Origin: TTA-H9 sp002071415
GTDB lineage: Bacteria; Bacteroidota; Bacteroidia; Bacteroidales; TTA-H9
Direction of reading: 5' to 3'
NCBI GenBank assembly: GCA_035411425.1
Contig: DAONSX010000006.1
Coordinates: 6,011 to 70,010, forward strand
Length of the DNA: 64,000 bases
How positions within the stretch are numbered: position 1 is the stretch's first letter; every line of letters starts with the position of its first letter. Made by a program: the position numbers and the translations under genes. Of the stretch, positions 1 to 9,305 are shown piece after piece. A model generated the notes under the pieces. The model worked only from the letters and a program-made list of their open reading frames with translations, searched no databases and was not told the DNA's origin.

Positions 1-330
1 TTAAATTCAGATGACAAAAAACTGGTTCAGATAGGGCAAGCTCATTTTTTCAGAGAGAACTGTGTGGTTTATACCGAGGAAACTGCCTGTGGAGCTTGTT
101 CAGAACATTGTCCCACAAAGGCTGTTCACATGGTGTCTTATAAGGCAGGCCTTACGATTCCCGAAGTAAATCAGAATATCTGCGTTGGTTGTGGTGCATG
201 CGAATATGCCTGTCCCGCTTTGCCCAATAAAGCCATATATGTGGCTGCCAACCCCATACATTTTCAAGCTTTAGCTCCAGAAAAAAGCACTAAAATTCAA
301 GAAGAAATACCCGAAGAATTTCCATTTTAA
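1..330 (+). CDS. 4Fe-4S dicluster ferredoxin-domain protein, C-terminal part
   Basis: The frame is open from the first base of the window, so the N-terminus lies outside; 109 residues are visible. Two ferredoxin-type cysteine motifs are seen. The second is complete (C61-x2-C64-x2-C67-x3-C71-P). The first is C30-x2-C33-x3-C37-P and has Glu at position 27, where the first ligand of a standard motif would sit; C21 could supply the fourth ligand. Such modules carry electrons between redox partners, often as the C-terminal domain of larger membrane or cytoplasmic oxidoreductases. The partner and full length cannot be read here. A GTG at 64 is an internal valine codon, not a start. Confidence 0.85.
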   Translation, partial: LNSDDKKLVQIGQAHFFRENCVVYTEETACGACSEHCPTKAVHMVSYKAGLTIPEVNQNICVGCGACEYACPALPNKAIYVAANPIHFQALAPEKSTKIQEEIPEEFPF

Positions 331-492
331 TACTTCCTCGCTAAGACAGTATTAATAAAATCCCATGATTATTAAGAGATTCTATATTGTTTGTTTATAG
401 TTGTTTATATATTAATTTTTTAAAAAATTCTGTGACTTTTTATTCAGTGAATAATATTTTATTGCTATTAGCATTTTGCTTCTCACGAAGGT

Positions 493-1239
493 TTATTCTT
501 TAATATCAGATGCCGCTATAAAATAATATTCCTTTCCAGAAATGTATAAATGTTCGAATTCCGACTGACTTATATTTCGTTTGCTTTTAAGGTATGCATC
601 GAGAGTAAAAATTTTCAAACCGATTTGCTCGGTCAAGTAACTAAATAAATCGGAAGGTTTTGTGCCATAATAATCGCTGGCGCCTTTTCCAAATTCAAAT
701 AATATAATAGGCTTATTTTTTTTCAGTAAATTTTTCCCTCCCTTCAATACGCAAAATTCCGCTCCTTCCACATCTATCTTAATAAAATCAATGATTTCGT
801 TCTCGGGAATAATTTCATCTAGTGTTTTTAATTTGACGGTAATTTCTTCAATATCCGGATTACTAATATCGTAATGTCTTTTTTTGATTCCGCTATATGC
901 AGGGGCATTCTTTACAAGCTGGAAAGACGATTTGCCACTGGTATCGGACAATGCAAAAGGATAAACAACTGCTTTGTTTTTATATTTTATTTGCAGTTCA
1001 TCGAACAGGTAAGGAATGGGTTCAAAGGCATAATGCTTGCCGGCTGGTGCATATTGGATCATCACATCTAAAATTTGCCCCTTATGGCAGCCTATGTCAA
1101 TGCAATTAGAATTATATTTTAGCGAATTTTTAATTATCCGTTTTGTAATCCTATCATATTTAAGGTTCTTTGTTAAATCGATGTGAAGGAAAATCAGCAT
1201 TTCTCTGATAATGTCTCTTAAGTTCATGATGAAAATCAA
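493..1239 (-). CDS. FkbM family SAM-dependent methyltransferase
   Basis: 248 residues. The core fits the Methyltransf_21/FkbM fold: an N-terminal SAM-binding segment with DIGCHKGQ (about residues 48-55), an acidic EP pair (FEPIP) at the end of the second strand, LSDTSG, and the family signature FIKIDVEGAE followed by VLKGG. In Bacteroidota these enzymes usually O-methylate sugars or glycolipids and sit in polysaccharide loci, which fits the neighbouring glycosyltransferases. Start is ATG at 1239, or ATG at 1227 four codons later; the sequence does not decide between them. The substrate is unknown. Confidence 0.85.
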   Translation of the reverse strand: MIFIMNLRDIIREMLIFLHIDLTKNLKYDRITKRIIKNSLKYNSNCIDIGCHKGQILDVMIQYAPAGKHYAFEPIPYLFDELQIKYKNKAVVYPFALSDTSGKSSFQLVKNAPAYSGIKKRHYDISNPDIEEITVKLKTLDEIIPENEIIDFIKIDVEGAEFCVLKGGKNLLKKNKPIILFEFGKGASDYYGTKPSDLFSYLTEQIGLKIFTLDAYLKSKRNISQSEFEHLYISGKEYYFIAASDIKE

Positions 1240-1470
1240 ATTAGTTATTATGTACTTTATTTATATAGAAAAATGAAAAATAACCATGTCAAACTGAAAA
1301 TAAAAAATTTATTCAAATGCAAATCTCATTAGAAATGAAAATTAACTAATTTCAAAATTTTATGTTTATTATAATAAAATAACAAAAAATATAAATTATA
1401 TGTAACAAAATTTTTATTTTTAGTGACCGACACGATGACCTGTTTATTATTTATATTAATTTTGTTGATT

Positions 1471-3045
1471 TTATTCATGACAAATGAGTTCCTCCTTTAT
1501 GAACATAATGGTTGGATCGTTTTTATAATAAGCTGGTATTTCTTTATTGTTAGAATTGAGTATTACAATTTGCTTTCCTTTTTTTGTAAGGTCATTGCAT
1601 TGATCGGTTGAAGGCAGAAAATTATAGGCAGGTAAACCCGTATAGAACATGGCATCGACATAATATCTGCCTTCGACATTGAATAATACGCTATTGGGAG
1701 GTAATTTCAAGGAAGTAAATATTTTTTTGTTGTTGATCATCATTTTTGTATAATAATTGTTTCCTTTCCAAAGGGTATGTTTTTTTCTCAATGTGTTTAT
1801 ATCAAACTTCAAGGTGAATATCATGAGAATAGAGGCAGCAAATATTAAATGATTAACCAAAGGATTTTTAATGAAATGGCTAATATAATTCAATATAAAA
1901 TCAATGAGCGTAGCAAAAGCAATAAAATTTATCATTACAACGATTATAGTGTATGATGGCATTTTAGTTGCAGCCAATGAAAAGAATACATAAACTATTA
2001 TTACAATGCTGGATAATGAATAGAATAATTTTTTATCTTTACTTTTTATAAAAAAAGTGATAAAGGCAGGAATAATCAGATATTTTGACCATGAACCATA
2101 AATTCTTGTCATCATTTTGAAATGATAAAACAAATCCCCTCCATGTCCTTCAAGAGCCGTCTTAAAATGCAGAGCATTATATTTGTAGGAAGCAATCGCC
2201 TCATTAGGAAATTTTAATAAAATATAAATTTGCCAGGGTGCTGATATAATTATAGTTATTAGTAGTGAAAGTAAAATATCTTTGTTTTCGGTAACTTTAA
2301 ATTTTTTTTCTACACCTCTTAAGATTATCCATCCAAGATATACCACAAGACCCACCAACCATTTACATAAAATCGCCATGCCCGAGAATAAACCAATAAG
2401 GTAAATCCATATTTTTTTATGTGTGAATTGATATTCAATAAGAGACCATATACTTAGTGAAATATAAACTAAAAAAGAAACGTCGTTATGATCGAGCTCT
2501 TCTCTACCAGCTATTAATTCAATGATATAAAGTGTAGATAATGTCAATATGGCCGCAATATAACCCACTCTCTGATTGACGAGTAATTTGCCCGAACGGT
2601 AGGTAATAAGAACCAAAATAGTTCCTAAAATTACACTGGGCAATCTTAAAGCAAATTCAGAAATTCCGAATAATTTGAAACACAGGGCAATTTGCCACAG
2701 AAACAAAGGTTGTTTATGCAACCAAATATGATATCTATCCCATTTATCATATTCCATTTGCACTATGGGATCATCATATAAAGTAGGCATTAGTGGATGT
2801 TTCATCAGATTTTTGCCTACAAGAGCATGAAAGCGTTCATCCCAGAGATTCAGGAACGGGTCTAACAGTGCTGCAAAACAAAAGATGCAGAAAGCACCCA
2901 ATCCTAAAAATATCACAGAAATCTTGAATTTATTTTTTAGCTGAAAGAAAAGACTGGTAAGCAAGAATGCACCCCCAAGTATGAAGAAAATAATTTGTGT
3001 TGTACTGAAATAAGAATTAAGGAAAATATTTTGTGAATGATTCAT
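1471..3045 (-). CDS. GT39-type (PMT/ArnT-like) membrane glycosyltransferase
   Basis: 524 residues, very hydrophobic, with about 10-12 predicted membrane spans. The N-terminal hydrophobic segment is followed by an extracytoplasmic loop with the acidic WDERFHA motif, the position of the catalytic Asp-Glu pair in PMT/ArnT enzymes. Next comes the conserved KQPLFLW segment and an ALRLPS motif before the next helix. Enzymes of this family move a sugar from a polyprenyl-phosphate donor to lipid A, protein or glycan on the outer face of the inner membrane. Donor and acceptor cannot be inferred. A -7 element at 3199-3206 on the same strand would give a leader of about 147 nt. Confidence 0.88.
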   Translation of the reverse strand: MNHSQNIFLNSYFSTTQIIFFILGGAFLLTSLFFQLKNKFKISVIFLGLGAFCIFCFAALLDPFLNLWDERFHALVGKNLMKHPLMPTLYDDPIVQMEYDKWDRYHIWLHKQPLFLWQIALCFKLFGISEFALRLPSVILGTILVLITYRSGKLLVNQRVGYIAAILTLSTLYIIELIAGREELDHNDVSFLVYISLSIWSLIEYQFTHKKIWIYLIGLFSGMAILCKWLVGLVVYLGWIILRGVEKKFKVTENKDILLSLLITIIISAPWQIYILLKFPNEAIASYKYNALHFKTALEGHGGDLFYHFKMMTRIYGSWSKYLIIPAFITFFIKSKDKKLFYSLSSIVIIVYVFFSLAATKMPSYTIIVVMINFIAFATLIDFILNYISHFIKNPLVNHLIFAASILMIFTLKFDINTLRKKHTLWKGNNYYTKMMINNKKIFTSLKLPPNSVLFNVEGRYYVDAMFYTGLPAYNFLPSTDQCNDLTKKGKQIVILNSNNKEIPAYYKNDPTIMFIKEELICHE

Positions 3046-3198
3046 TGAACTCCTGTAAATATTTTATTCATTAAACTGGATCGTATAAACCATGTTCACT
3101 TCATTATAAGAGGCAAAGAAATATTTTGCCTAATGTATCGATTTTGATTGAATTCTTATCCCTTTCAAAATAGGGGATTGAAATATCTGATGAAGGCG

Positions 3199-3206
3199 CA
3201 AATATA
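3199..3206 (-). promoter_or_regulatory. Bacteroidota -7 promoter element (TATATTTG)
   Basis: On the minus strand the octamer matches TAnnTTTG exactly. Transcription would begin near 3192 and run into the GT39 gene. No clear -33 TTTG was fixed. Confidence 0.45.
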
Positions 3207-3421
3207 CAATTTTTAAACAGATTTGAGTAAAAATGATGGATTCGAAAATCAGTTTCATGTATAGATGCGGAATTTAACGAAATGAAGATGTTTGGCAGAA
3301 GATTTATTTTTGATGAATGAACTACTTTTTATGTGAGTTGTAAATTTATCGCAATATTTGTAAGAATTTTCTTTACGATTCATTTTTTTACAATTGTTTG
3401 TCTCAGAAATTGTTAAGACGA

Positions 3422-4183
3422 ATGGAAGCCTTATCGGTTGTCATCATCACTTATAATGAAGAAAGGAATATCGAACGCTGTATACGGTCGGTAGTTGGAA
3501 TTGCTGACGAGATAGTTGTTGTAGATTCATTTTCGACCGATCGAACCAGAGAAATTGCAGGTGAATTCGGCGCGAAGGTCATCAAGCATGAGTTCGAAGG
3601 TTATGTACAACAAAAGAACTATGCACTTGCCCAAGCCACACATCGTTGGGTTCTTTCTCTCGATGCCGACGAAGCTCTTTCTGAAAAGCTAAGGAATAGT
3701 ATAAAGGAAATTAAATTTAATCCTTCGGCCGATGGATATACCATGAATCGACTAACCAACTATTGTGGAAAATGGATTCGCCATAGTGGCTGGTATCCAG
3801 ATAAAAAACTGAGGATGGTTTTGAAAAAAAAAGCCTACTGGACAGGCACCAATCCACACGACAAACTCGAACTTTTTGAAAGTAAAAATATTCGCCATAT
3901 TCCAGGCGACATTCTGCACTATTCCTATTATTCTTTAGAAGATCATCTTCAGCAAATTGATCGTTTTATGCAAATTCGGGCTTATGAGCTTTTTGAAAAA
4001 CGAATCAAACCCAATGTTTGGCATTTCTATCTCAAACCCTTACATAAATTTTTCAAACATTATTTCTTTCAACTCGGGTTTATGGATGGTTATGAAGGCT
4101 ATCAAATTGCTCGATTATCGGCATTTGGAATCTTTATTCGTTATGCTAAACTTCGTGAATTATGGCGGACAAACAACCCATAA
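3422..4183 (+). CDS. Glycosyltransferase family 2, WaaE/KdtX-like
   Basis: 254 residues from ATG 3422. A longer frame from TTG 3398 exists, but family members begin right at the SVVIITYNEE strand, so the ATG is preferred. The GT-A fold is clear: VVIITYNEERNIERC (N-terminal nucleotide-binding loop), VVVDSFSTDRT, then the LSLDADEALS metal-binding Asp-x-Asp loop. The segment NYCGKWIRHSGWYPDKKLR is typical of the lipopolysaccharide core beta-1,4-glucosyltransferase (WaaE) subgroup. The stop overlaps the next glycosyltransferase gene by 22 nt, so the two are probably translated from one mRNA and act in the same glycan pathway. The sugar transferred is not determinable. Confidence 0.9.
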   Translation: MEALSVVIITYNEERNIERCIRSVVGIADEIVVVDSFSTDRTREIAGEFGAKVIKHEFEGYVQQKNYALAQATHRWVLSLDADEALSEKLRNSIKEIKFNPSADGYTMNRLTNYCGKWIRHSGWYPDKKLRMVLKKKAYWTGTNPHDKLELFESKNIRHIPGDILHYSYYSLEDHLQQIDRFMQIRAYELFEKRIKPNVWHFYLKPLHKFFKHYFFQLGFMDGYEGYQIARLSAFGIFIRYAKLRELWRTNNP

Positions 4184-5277
4184 AGGTTTTGCATGTTTCG
4201 ACGCAAACAGGTTGGCGTGGAGGTGAACAACAAATCATGTATCTCGTCAGATTGGGCAAAGAAGTTAGGCATTACTTGTTTTGCCCTGAAGAAGCCGCTT
4301 TGAGAAAAGAAGCAAAAAAAGAAGAAATTACGATAAAAACTTTCGATTCTTCATCGAAATTTAGCTTCTTCTTGAAGGTTCCATTCCAGTTATGGCAATT
4401 TATCAGTGAAGTTCGGCCTCATCTCATTCACGTTCACGATAGTGGAGCTCATACACTTGCCTATTTATTGGCCAGAAGAAAAGAACTGGCTTTACCTTTG
4501 ATCGTGAGCCGTAGAGTCGATATTCGTCGAGGAAAAAATATCTTCTCACGTAAAAAATATAATCAGCCCGAAATTGCCAAGATTTTCTGCGTCAGTAATT
4601 ATGTGAAAACGATTATGGAATCGGTGGTGAAAGACAGAAATAAATTACTGACCATTTATAGTGGCATCGATTTACAGCGTTTTCTCTATCGGAGCCCTTA
4701 TCCCAAATTACGCAATGAATTAGACATTCCCGACGATTATCTTATTGTTGGTAATATTGCCGCTTTAACGAAGCCTAAAGGATATCCGGTTTTTGTAAAA
4801 ACTGCGGCAGAATTATTGAAACATCGGCAGAATTTTATATTTGTGATTGCTGGCGATGGTCCTATGCGAGCGAACATCGAAAAAATGATCCAAAACTTGG
4901 GATTGGAGAAAAATGTTATTCTGTTAGGATTTAGGGACGATATACCTGAGATTTTGCCTTCTCTGGATATTTTGCTCTTCCCATCCGAAAACGAGGGGCT
5001 GGGAACAACCATTCTGGACGCTATGGCATGTGGGGTGAATGTAGTAGCTACATCGGCAGGTGGCATCCCCGAAATGATTACCCATCAAATGAATGGATTA
5101 CTGGCACCTGTTGGTGATATACAACAGCTGGCTTCTAATGTATTACGTCTGGCTTGCAATGCTGAATTGCGAAATATGCTCAAAGAAAATGCTTACATCA
5201 CGGTGAAAAATTTCAGTGTCGAAAATATGGTGACTCAAACCATAAAGGCTTATCATGAAATACCTGGAACTATTTAG
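4162..5277 (+). CDS. Glycosyltransferase family 4 (GT-B fold)
   Basis: 371 residues. The N-terminal domain has the GT-B donor loop TQTGWRGGEQQ and the HVHDSGAH segment. The C-terminal Glycos_transf_1 domain includes IYSGIDLQRF, then FVIAGDGPMR, LGFRDDIPEILPSLDILLFPSENEGLG with the E-x7-E-type motif, and ATSAGGIPEMI. It is a retaining transferase using a nucleotide sugar on the cytoplasmic face. It starts inside the upstream GT2 gene (22-nt overlap), which implies translational coupling and a shared product, probably LPS core or a surface glycan. No terminator is evident before the tRNA 220 nt downstream. Confidence 0.92.
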   Translation: MADKQPIKVLHVSTQTGWRGGEQQIMYLVRLGKEVRHYLFCPEEAALRKEAKKEEITIKTFDSSSKFSFFLKVPFQLWQFISEVRPHLIHVHDSGAHTLAYLLARRKELALPLIVSRRVDIRRGKNIFSRKKYNQPEIAKIFCVSNYVKTIMESVVKDRNKLLTIYSGIDLQRFLYRSPYPKLRNELDIPDDYLIVGNIAALTKPKGYPVFVKTAAELLKHRQNFIFVIAGDGPMRANIEKMIQNLGLEKNVILLGFRDDIPEILPSLDILLFPSENEGLGTTILDAMACGVNVVATSAGGIPEMITHQMNGLLAPVGDIQQLASNVLRLACNAELRNMLKENAYITVKNFSVENMVTQTIKAYHEIPGTI

Positions 5278-5479
5278 ATTTTATTTTATTCGAATGGGTA
5301 TAGGATTTGGGTAAAAATGGTTTCCAACCTAAATCTTGCGAATTGCATCATGGGGAAATAACCATCTTATTTATTTGTAAATTTTTGATTTGTAATGTAT
5401 GGGATTTATTTTTCAGTGCGTATGACCATAAGTTTTGAATTTTATGTAGGATTTCTGAGCCCAATTAAGAATTCTGACG

Positions 5480-5487
5480 TAATTTTG
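5480..5487 (+). promoter_or_regulatory. -7 promoter element (TAATTTTG) for tRNA-Ala
   Basis: Exact TAnnTTTG match ending 12 nt before the first base of the tRNA, so transcription would start about five bases upstream of the mature 5' end. Confidence 0.55.
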
Positions 5488-5499
5488 CTGCAATCATTT

Positions 5500-5573
5500 G
5501 GGGTATTAGCTCAGTTGGCTAGAGCACCAGTATCGCACACTGGAGGTCATCGGTTCAAATCCGATATACTCCA
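5500..5573 (+). tRNA. tRNA-Ala (anticodon CGC)
   Basis: A 74-nt cloverleaf folds completely: acceptor GGGGTAT/ATACTCC, D stem GCTC/GAGC, anticodon stem CCAGT/ACTGG with loop ATCGCAC, T stem ATCGG/CCGAT, discriminator A. The anticodon is CGC, reading GCG. The third acceptor pair is G3-U70, the main identity element for alanyl-tRNA synthetase, which independently supports Ala. CCA is not encoded. Flanked by a promoter element and a hairpin terminator, so it looks like a single-gene transcript. Confidence 0.96.
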
Positions 5574-5631
5574 CTCATATTATGGTTTGTTCTTTATTTA
5601 AATGAATAGAAGTTGAGAATTTTAACAAGCC

Positions 5632-5658
5632 AACTTTCGATCCTTAGAACCGAAAGTT
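5632..5658 (+). terminator. Probable rho-independent terminator after tRNA-Ala
   Basis: Perfect 8-bp inverted repeat AACTTTCG/CGAAAGTT with an 11-nt loop, followed within a few bases by a run of eight T. It is placed to end the tRNA-Ala transcript and lies between it and the convergent mnmA gene. Confidence 0.55.
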
Positions 5659-5784
5659 TTGATATTTTTTTTGCCACTATATTAAACATCAGGTGGGGGA
5701 TGGATTAGAGTCAGAGTCATATTTTGAAGCCAAGAAAGAGGGAATTCGTTCCTTGCATGAAGAGGTTTCATGAAGTTTGATCGA

Positions 5785-7008
5785 TTATTCCATTTCATTG
5801 CTAATAGGGCCACTGCCTATCAATTCTTCTTCGTTATACCATGCGGCAAATTGCCCTGGAGTAATTCCTCTTTGCATTTTGTCGAAAATAATATAAAGCC
5901 CGTTGTTTTGCATAAAGAGGTGAGCAGTCTGTAGAGGTTGCCTGTATCTTATTCTAACCAGGTAGTCCCTTATTTCGCCTTCCTGCATTTTTAGATCAGG
6001 ACGCAACCAGTGAACGTCTTCAATTTTAATAAACAAGCCCCTTCGGTACAGGCCTGGATGATCCTGACCCTGTCCAACATAAACAACATTTTCTTTGATA
6101 TCGATGGAAAGAACGAAGAGGGGTTCGGCTTTTCCGCCAACGTTCAAGCCCTTTCTCTGCCCAATGGTATAAAAATGAGCTCCATGGTGTAAACCCACTA
6201 CTATGCCGTCTTCTGGATGATAGATATAATCTACTGACCAAAGTTTTAAATTATTTATATCACATATTTCTGAATTGAAAGCTCGTAATGATGGATAAGG
6301 AAAATTTTTATCGATTTCGATGATCTTCCCTTCTTTCGGCTCGAGTTTTTGCTGAAGAAATACAGGAAGGTCCACTTTCCCTACAAAACATATACCCTGG
6401 GAATCTTTTCTATCGGCTGTCGGCATATTCAGTTTTCTGGCTATTTCTCTTACTTGGGGCTTGGTAAGTTCGCCAATAGGGAAAAGAGTCTGGCTGAGCT
6501 GTTCTTGATTTAGTTGGCAAAGAAAATAACTTTGATCTTTGTTTTTGTCTATCCCTGACAATAAACGGTAAACAGGTTCTCCATTCACTTCTATAATGTT
6601 TTTTCGGCAATAATGGCCCGTAGCTATGTAGTCAGCGCCAAGCTCACGGGCTTTATCGATAAATAAGTCGAATTTGATTTCACGATTGCACAAGATATCC
6701 GGGTTAGGTGTCAATCCTCGACGGTATCCTTCGAACATATAATTTACGACTCTTTCGCGGTATTGTTCGCTAAAATCGATTACATGCAAGGGAATGTCCA
6801 AATGACGGGCTACAAGCTGAGTAATTATGAGATCATGTTCGGCAGGGCAATCTCCCTGAAGCAAACCAGCTTTATCATGCCAATTGATCATAAAAATTCC
6901 AAAAACATCATATCCCTCCTGCAATAGAAGCCATGCAGCAATGCTGGAATCAACTCCACCCGAAAGGCCAATGGCTACTTTCTTAGTTTTCGAACTTTTT
7001 TTTCCCAT
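5785..7008 (-). CDS. mnmA: tRNA-specific 2-thiouridylase MnmA
   Basis: 407 residues. MnmA puts sulfur on the wobble uridine (s2U34) of tRNA-Lys, -Glu and -Gln in the cytoplasm using ATP. The PP-loop SGGVDSS is at about residues 17-23. The catalytic cysteines are seen in NPDILCNREIKF and in DSQGICFVG. TGHY and TIGQRKG, both hallmark segments, are present, and the C-terminal beta-barrel domain follows. It is somewhat longer than the E. coli enzyme. The -7 element lies only about 11 nt upstream of the ATG, so the mRNA may be almost leaderless. It converges on tRNA-Ala with a terminator between them. Confidence 0.96.
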   Translation of the reverse strand: MGKKSSKTKKVAIGLSGGVDSSIAAWLLLQEGYDVFGIFMINWHDKAGLLQGDCPAEHDLIITQLVARHLDIPLHVIDFSEQYRERVVNYMFEGYRRGLTPNPDILCNREIKFDLFIDKARELGADYIATGHYCRKNIIEVNGEPVYRLLSGIDKNKDQSYFLCQLNQEQLSQTLFPIGELTKPQVREIARKLNMPTADRKDSQGICFVGKVDLPVFLQQKLEPKEGKIIEIDKNFPYPSLRAFNSEICDINNLKLWSVDYIYHPEDGIVVGLHHGAHFYTIGQRKGLNVGGKAEPLFVLSIDIKENVVYVGQGQDHPGLYRRGLFIKIEDVHWLRPDLKMQEGEIRDYLVRIRYRQPLQTAHLFMQNNGLYIIFDKMQRGITPGQFAAWYNEEELIGSGPISNEME

Positions 7009-7018
7009 AAAACAGCTG

Positions 7019-7026
7019 CAAAATTA
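7019..7026 (-). promoter_or_regulatory. -7 promoter element (TAATTTTG) for mnmA
   Basis: Exact TAnnTTTG on the minus strand. The predicted start of transcription (about 7012) is only about four bases before the mnmA ATG at 7008. Confidence 0.5.
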
Positions 7027-7139
7027 CTCTGATTTTCAGTAGACTTATTCATTGAACAAATTGTTTAGCTGTATTTTTGAAAATATTTTATCAACTTCAG
7101 AACTTTTGACTTTATAATTGCCGATCAATATTTTATAAA

Positions 7140-7320
7140 AGCACAGTCTTAGAAATGCAAAGAACGCTACAAAGAATAAGCAGTCTATTCTTTGGCGTCC
7201 TTTTCGACTCTGCGTGCATAAATTTTTCGCTAAGACGCAAAGATCGCGAAGAATAATCATTTCGAATCCTTAGCCTGCTTTGCACCTCTTCGTGCAACAA
7301 TTTTTTTGCCTGGTTGTAAA
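7140..7320. repeat. Dispersed intergenic repeat relic, GCG/CTTTGC-rich
   Basis: In the 520-bp gap between mnmA and fhs this part carries imperfect direct and inverted copies of phrases such as TTTGGCGTCC, GACGCAAAGA and CTTTGCACCTCTTCGTGC. This resembles a low-complexity family often seen in Bacteroidota intergenic regions. A 71-codon minus-strand frame (7045-7260) across it is an artefact of the repeat. The rest of the gap holds nothing I can identify. Confidence 0.45.
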
Positions 7321-7525
7321 GAACCTTTCAGATACAAACATCAAGAAAGGAATTTAAGAAAGGAATTAGCGGTTGCTGATAATGAGATTATATTCAAGAG
7401 GGTGATAAGAGTGATTATTTAGAGTAAGTAATACTATAATGCAATCATCAAAATCACGACAACCTGATTAAAATCGAATCAGGGGTTCTGAATAATAACA
7501 TTTAGTGTTTGCAAATGGGTCAAGT

Positions 7526-9193
7526 TTAGAGACCTATTATCCTACCGTTTTCGTCGATATCTATTCTTTCTGCGGCGGGTTCATCAGGCAGGCCTGGCAT
7601 ACGCATGATTTGACCTGTAATTGGAATGATAAATCCTGCCCCTGAAGCAATTTCCACCTCCCTCACGGTAATCACGAAATCTTTAGGTCGGCCAAGCAAC
7701 TCAGGGTTATCGGAAAGTGATTTCTGGGTTTTTGCAACGCAGACAGGCAGCTTGTCCAGCCCGAGAGAATAGACCTTTTCCATGTCCGATTTTGCTTGTG
7801 CAGTATAGTCCACTGCATTCGCCCCATAAATTTTTTTGGCTATGGTTTCGATTTTTTGTTCGGGTGTCCAGTTCCAATCATATAAAGTATTATGGTGATT
7901 GGGGCATTTAGTAGCAACATGTTCAACGATAGTCGCTAAATTCAGAGCCCCTTCTCCTCCTTTTCCCCAAACATCTACTACAGCTACTTCCACTTTCAGA
8001 TTTTTGCATACCTGAACGATATAATCCAATTCTTCCTGAGTGTCGCTTATAAAGCGGTTAAGAGCTATAATAGGATGGATGCCGAACAGTTTCATGTTTT
8101 CGATGTGTTTCTCGAGATTTCCGATGCCTTTTTTCAGCGCTTCAATGTCGGGTTGGGAAAGGTCTTTCAATGGTTTCCCACCATGATATTTCAGTGCTCT
8201 CACCGTAGCCACGAGAACAACCGAGCATGGGAACAAGCCGGCATATTGACATTTGATGTCGATAAATTTTTCCGCACCCAAGTCAAAACCGAAACCAGCC
8301 TCTGTAACGACAAAATCACTTAAGGATAGTCCCATTTTGGTAGCTACTACTGTGTTGGTTCCTTGGGCAATATTGGCAAATGGTCCTCCATGAATAATGG
8401 CTGGAGTGCCTTCGAGAGTTTGCACGAGGTTAGGCATAAAGGCATCTTTCAGTAAGGCTGTCATTGCGCCATTTGCATTTAAGTCGCGAGCAAAGATGGG
8501 TTTTTTATCGTATGTGTAACCAATGAAAATGTTGCCGAGTCTATTTTTCAGTTCCTGGAGATTTTCGGCCAGGCAAAGGATGGCCATTACTTCGGAGGCT
8601 GCAGTAATATCGAAGCCCGTTTCACGAGGTACCCCATTCGTGGTCCCACCCAAGCCCACAATGATACGTCGCAGCGAACGGTCGTTCATATCCATTACTC
8701 TTTTCCATTTCACTGTGCGTGGATCTATTCCCAGCGAGCGCTTTTTACTTTGGATGTTATTATCAATTAAAGCTGCAAGAAGATTGTGTGCTCTTTCGAT
8801 TGCAGCAAAATCCCCCGTAAAATGCAGATTGATATCTTCCATGGGAAGGACCTGTGAATACCCCCCACCTGTAGCTCCTCCTTTCACACCAAATACTGGA
8901 CCTAATGAAGGCTCACGCAATACTGCAGTGGTCTTTTTGCCAATACGGTTCAAGGCTTGAGCCAGCCCAATCGAGACGGTAGTTTTCCCTTCGCCTGCAG
9001 GCGTGGGCGAAATGGCAGATACCAGAACCAGCTTGTTTCCCTTTATTTTATCATAGTTGATATAATTTAATGGGATTTTTGCTTTGTATTTACCGTAGAG
9101 AACCAGATCTTCGGGATTGATTCCTAGCATTCCTGCAATTTCATTGATGTGTTTCAACTTTACTTCATGAGCAATTTCAATATCTGTTTTCAT
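7526..9193 (-). CDS. fhs: Formate--tetrahydrofolate ligase
   Basis: 555 residues, the usual length. It makes 10-formyl-THF from formate, THF and ATP in the cytoplasm, feeding one-carbon units into purine and formyl-Met synthesis. The P-loop is TPAGEGKTT (about residues 63-71). REPSLGPVFGVKGGA, GGGYSQVLPMEDINLHFTGD and the C-terminal ITGQIMRMPGLP are all conserved family blocks. It is a single gene with its own -7 element at 9298-9305 and a leader near 100 nt. Other folate genes (folK, 5-formyl-THF cyclo-ligase, folE) lie elsewhere in the window. Presence alone does not show acetogenesis. Confidence 0.97.
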   Translation of the reverse strand: MKTDIEIAHEVKLKHINEIAGMLGINPEDLVLYGKYKAKIPLNYINYDKIKGNKLVLVSAISPTPAGEGKTTVSIGLAQALNRIGKKTTAVLREPSLGPVFGVKGGATGGGYSQVLPMEDINLHFTGDFAAIERAHNLLAALIDNNIQSKKRSLGIDPRTVKWKRVMDMNDRSLRRIIVGLGGTTNGVPRETGFDITAASEVMAILCLAENLQELKNRLGNIFIGYTYDKKPIFARDLNANGAMTALLKDAFMPNLVQTLEGTPAIIHGGPFANIAQGTNTVVATKMGLSLSDFVVTEAGFGFDLGAEKFIDIKCQYAGLFPCSVVLVATVRALKYHGGKPLKDLSQPDIEALKKGIGNLEKHIENMKLFGIHPIIALNRFISDTQEELDYIVQVCKNLKVEVAVVDVWGKGGEGALNLATIVEHVATKCPNHHNTLYDWNWTPEQKIETIAKKIYGANAVDYTAQAKSDMEKVYSLGLDKLPVCVAKTQKSLSDNPELLGRPKDFVITVREVEIASGAGFIIPITGQIMRMPGLPDEPAAERIDIDENGRIIGL

Positions 9194-9297
9194 ATGGATA
9201 GAGTTTTAATATTATTTATTTATTAATACTTTCCCCTCAGTTTCGGAATTATTTGCATTTTAATTATCAATGTATAGATATCCTTATCTTAGAGAGG

Positions 9298-9305
9298 CAA
9301 AAGTA
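9298..9305 (-). promoter_or_regulatory. -7 promoter element (TACTTTTG) for fhs
   Basis: Exact TAnnTTTG on the minus strand in the gap upstream of fhs. It predicts a 5' leader of about 98 nt. Confidence 0.45.

Noticed and set aside
4737..5066. 109-codon minus-strand frame inside the GT4 gene
   Set aside because: Antisense shadow of a clear glycosyltransferase gene.
7045..7260. 71-codon minus-strand frame between mnmA and fhs
   Set aside because: It translates the dispersed CTTTGCG-type repeat; this peptide type recurs as an annotation artefact.
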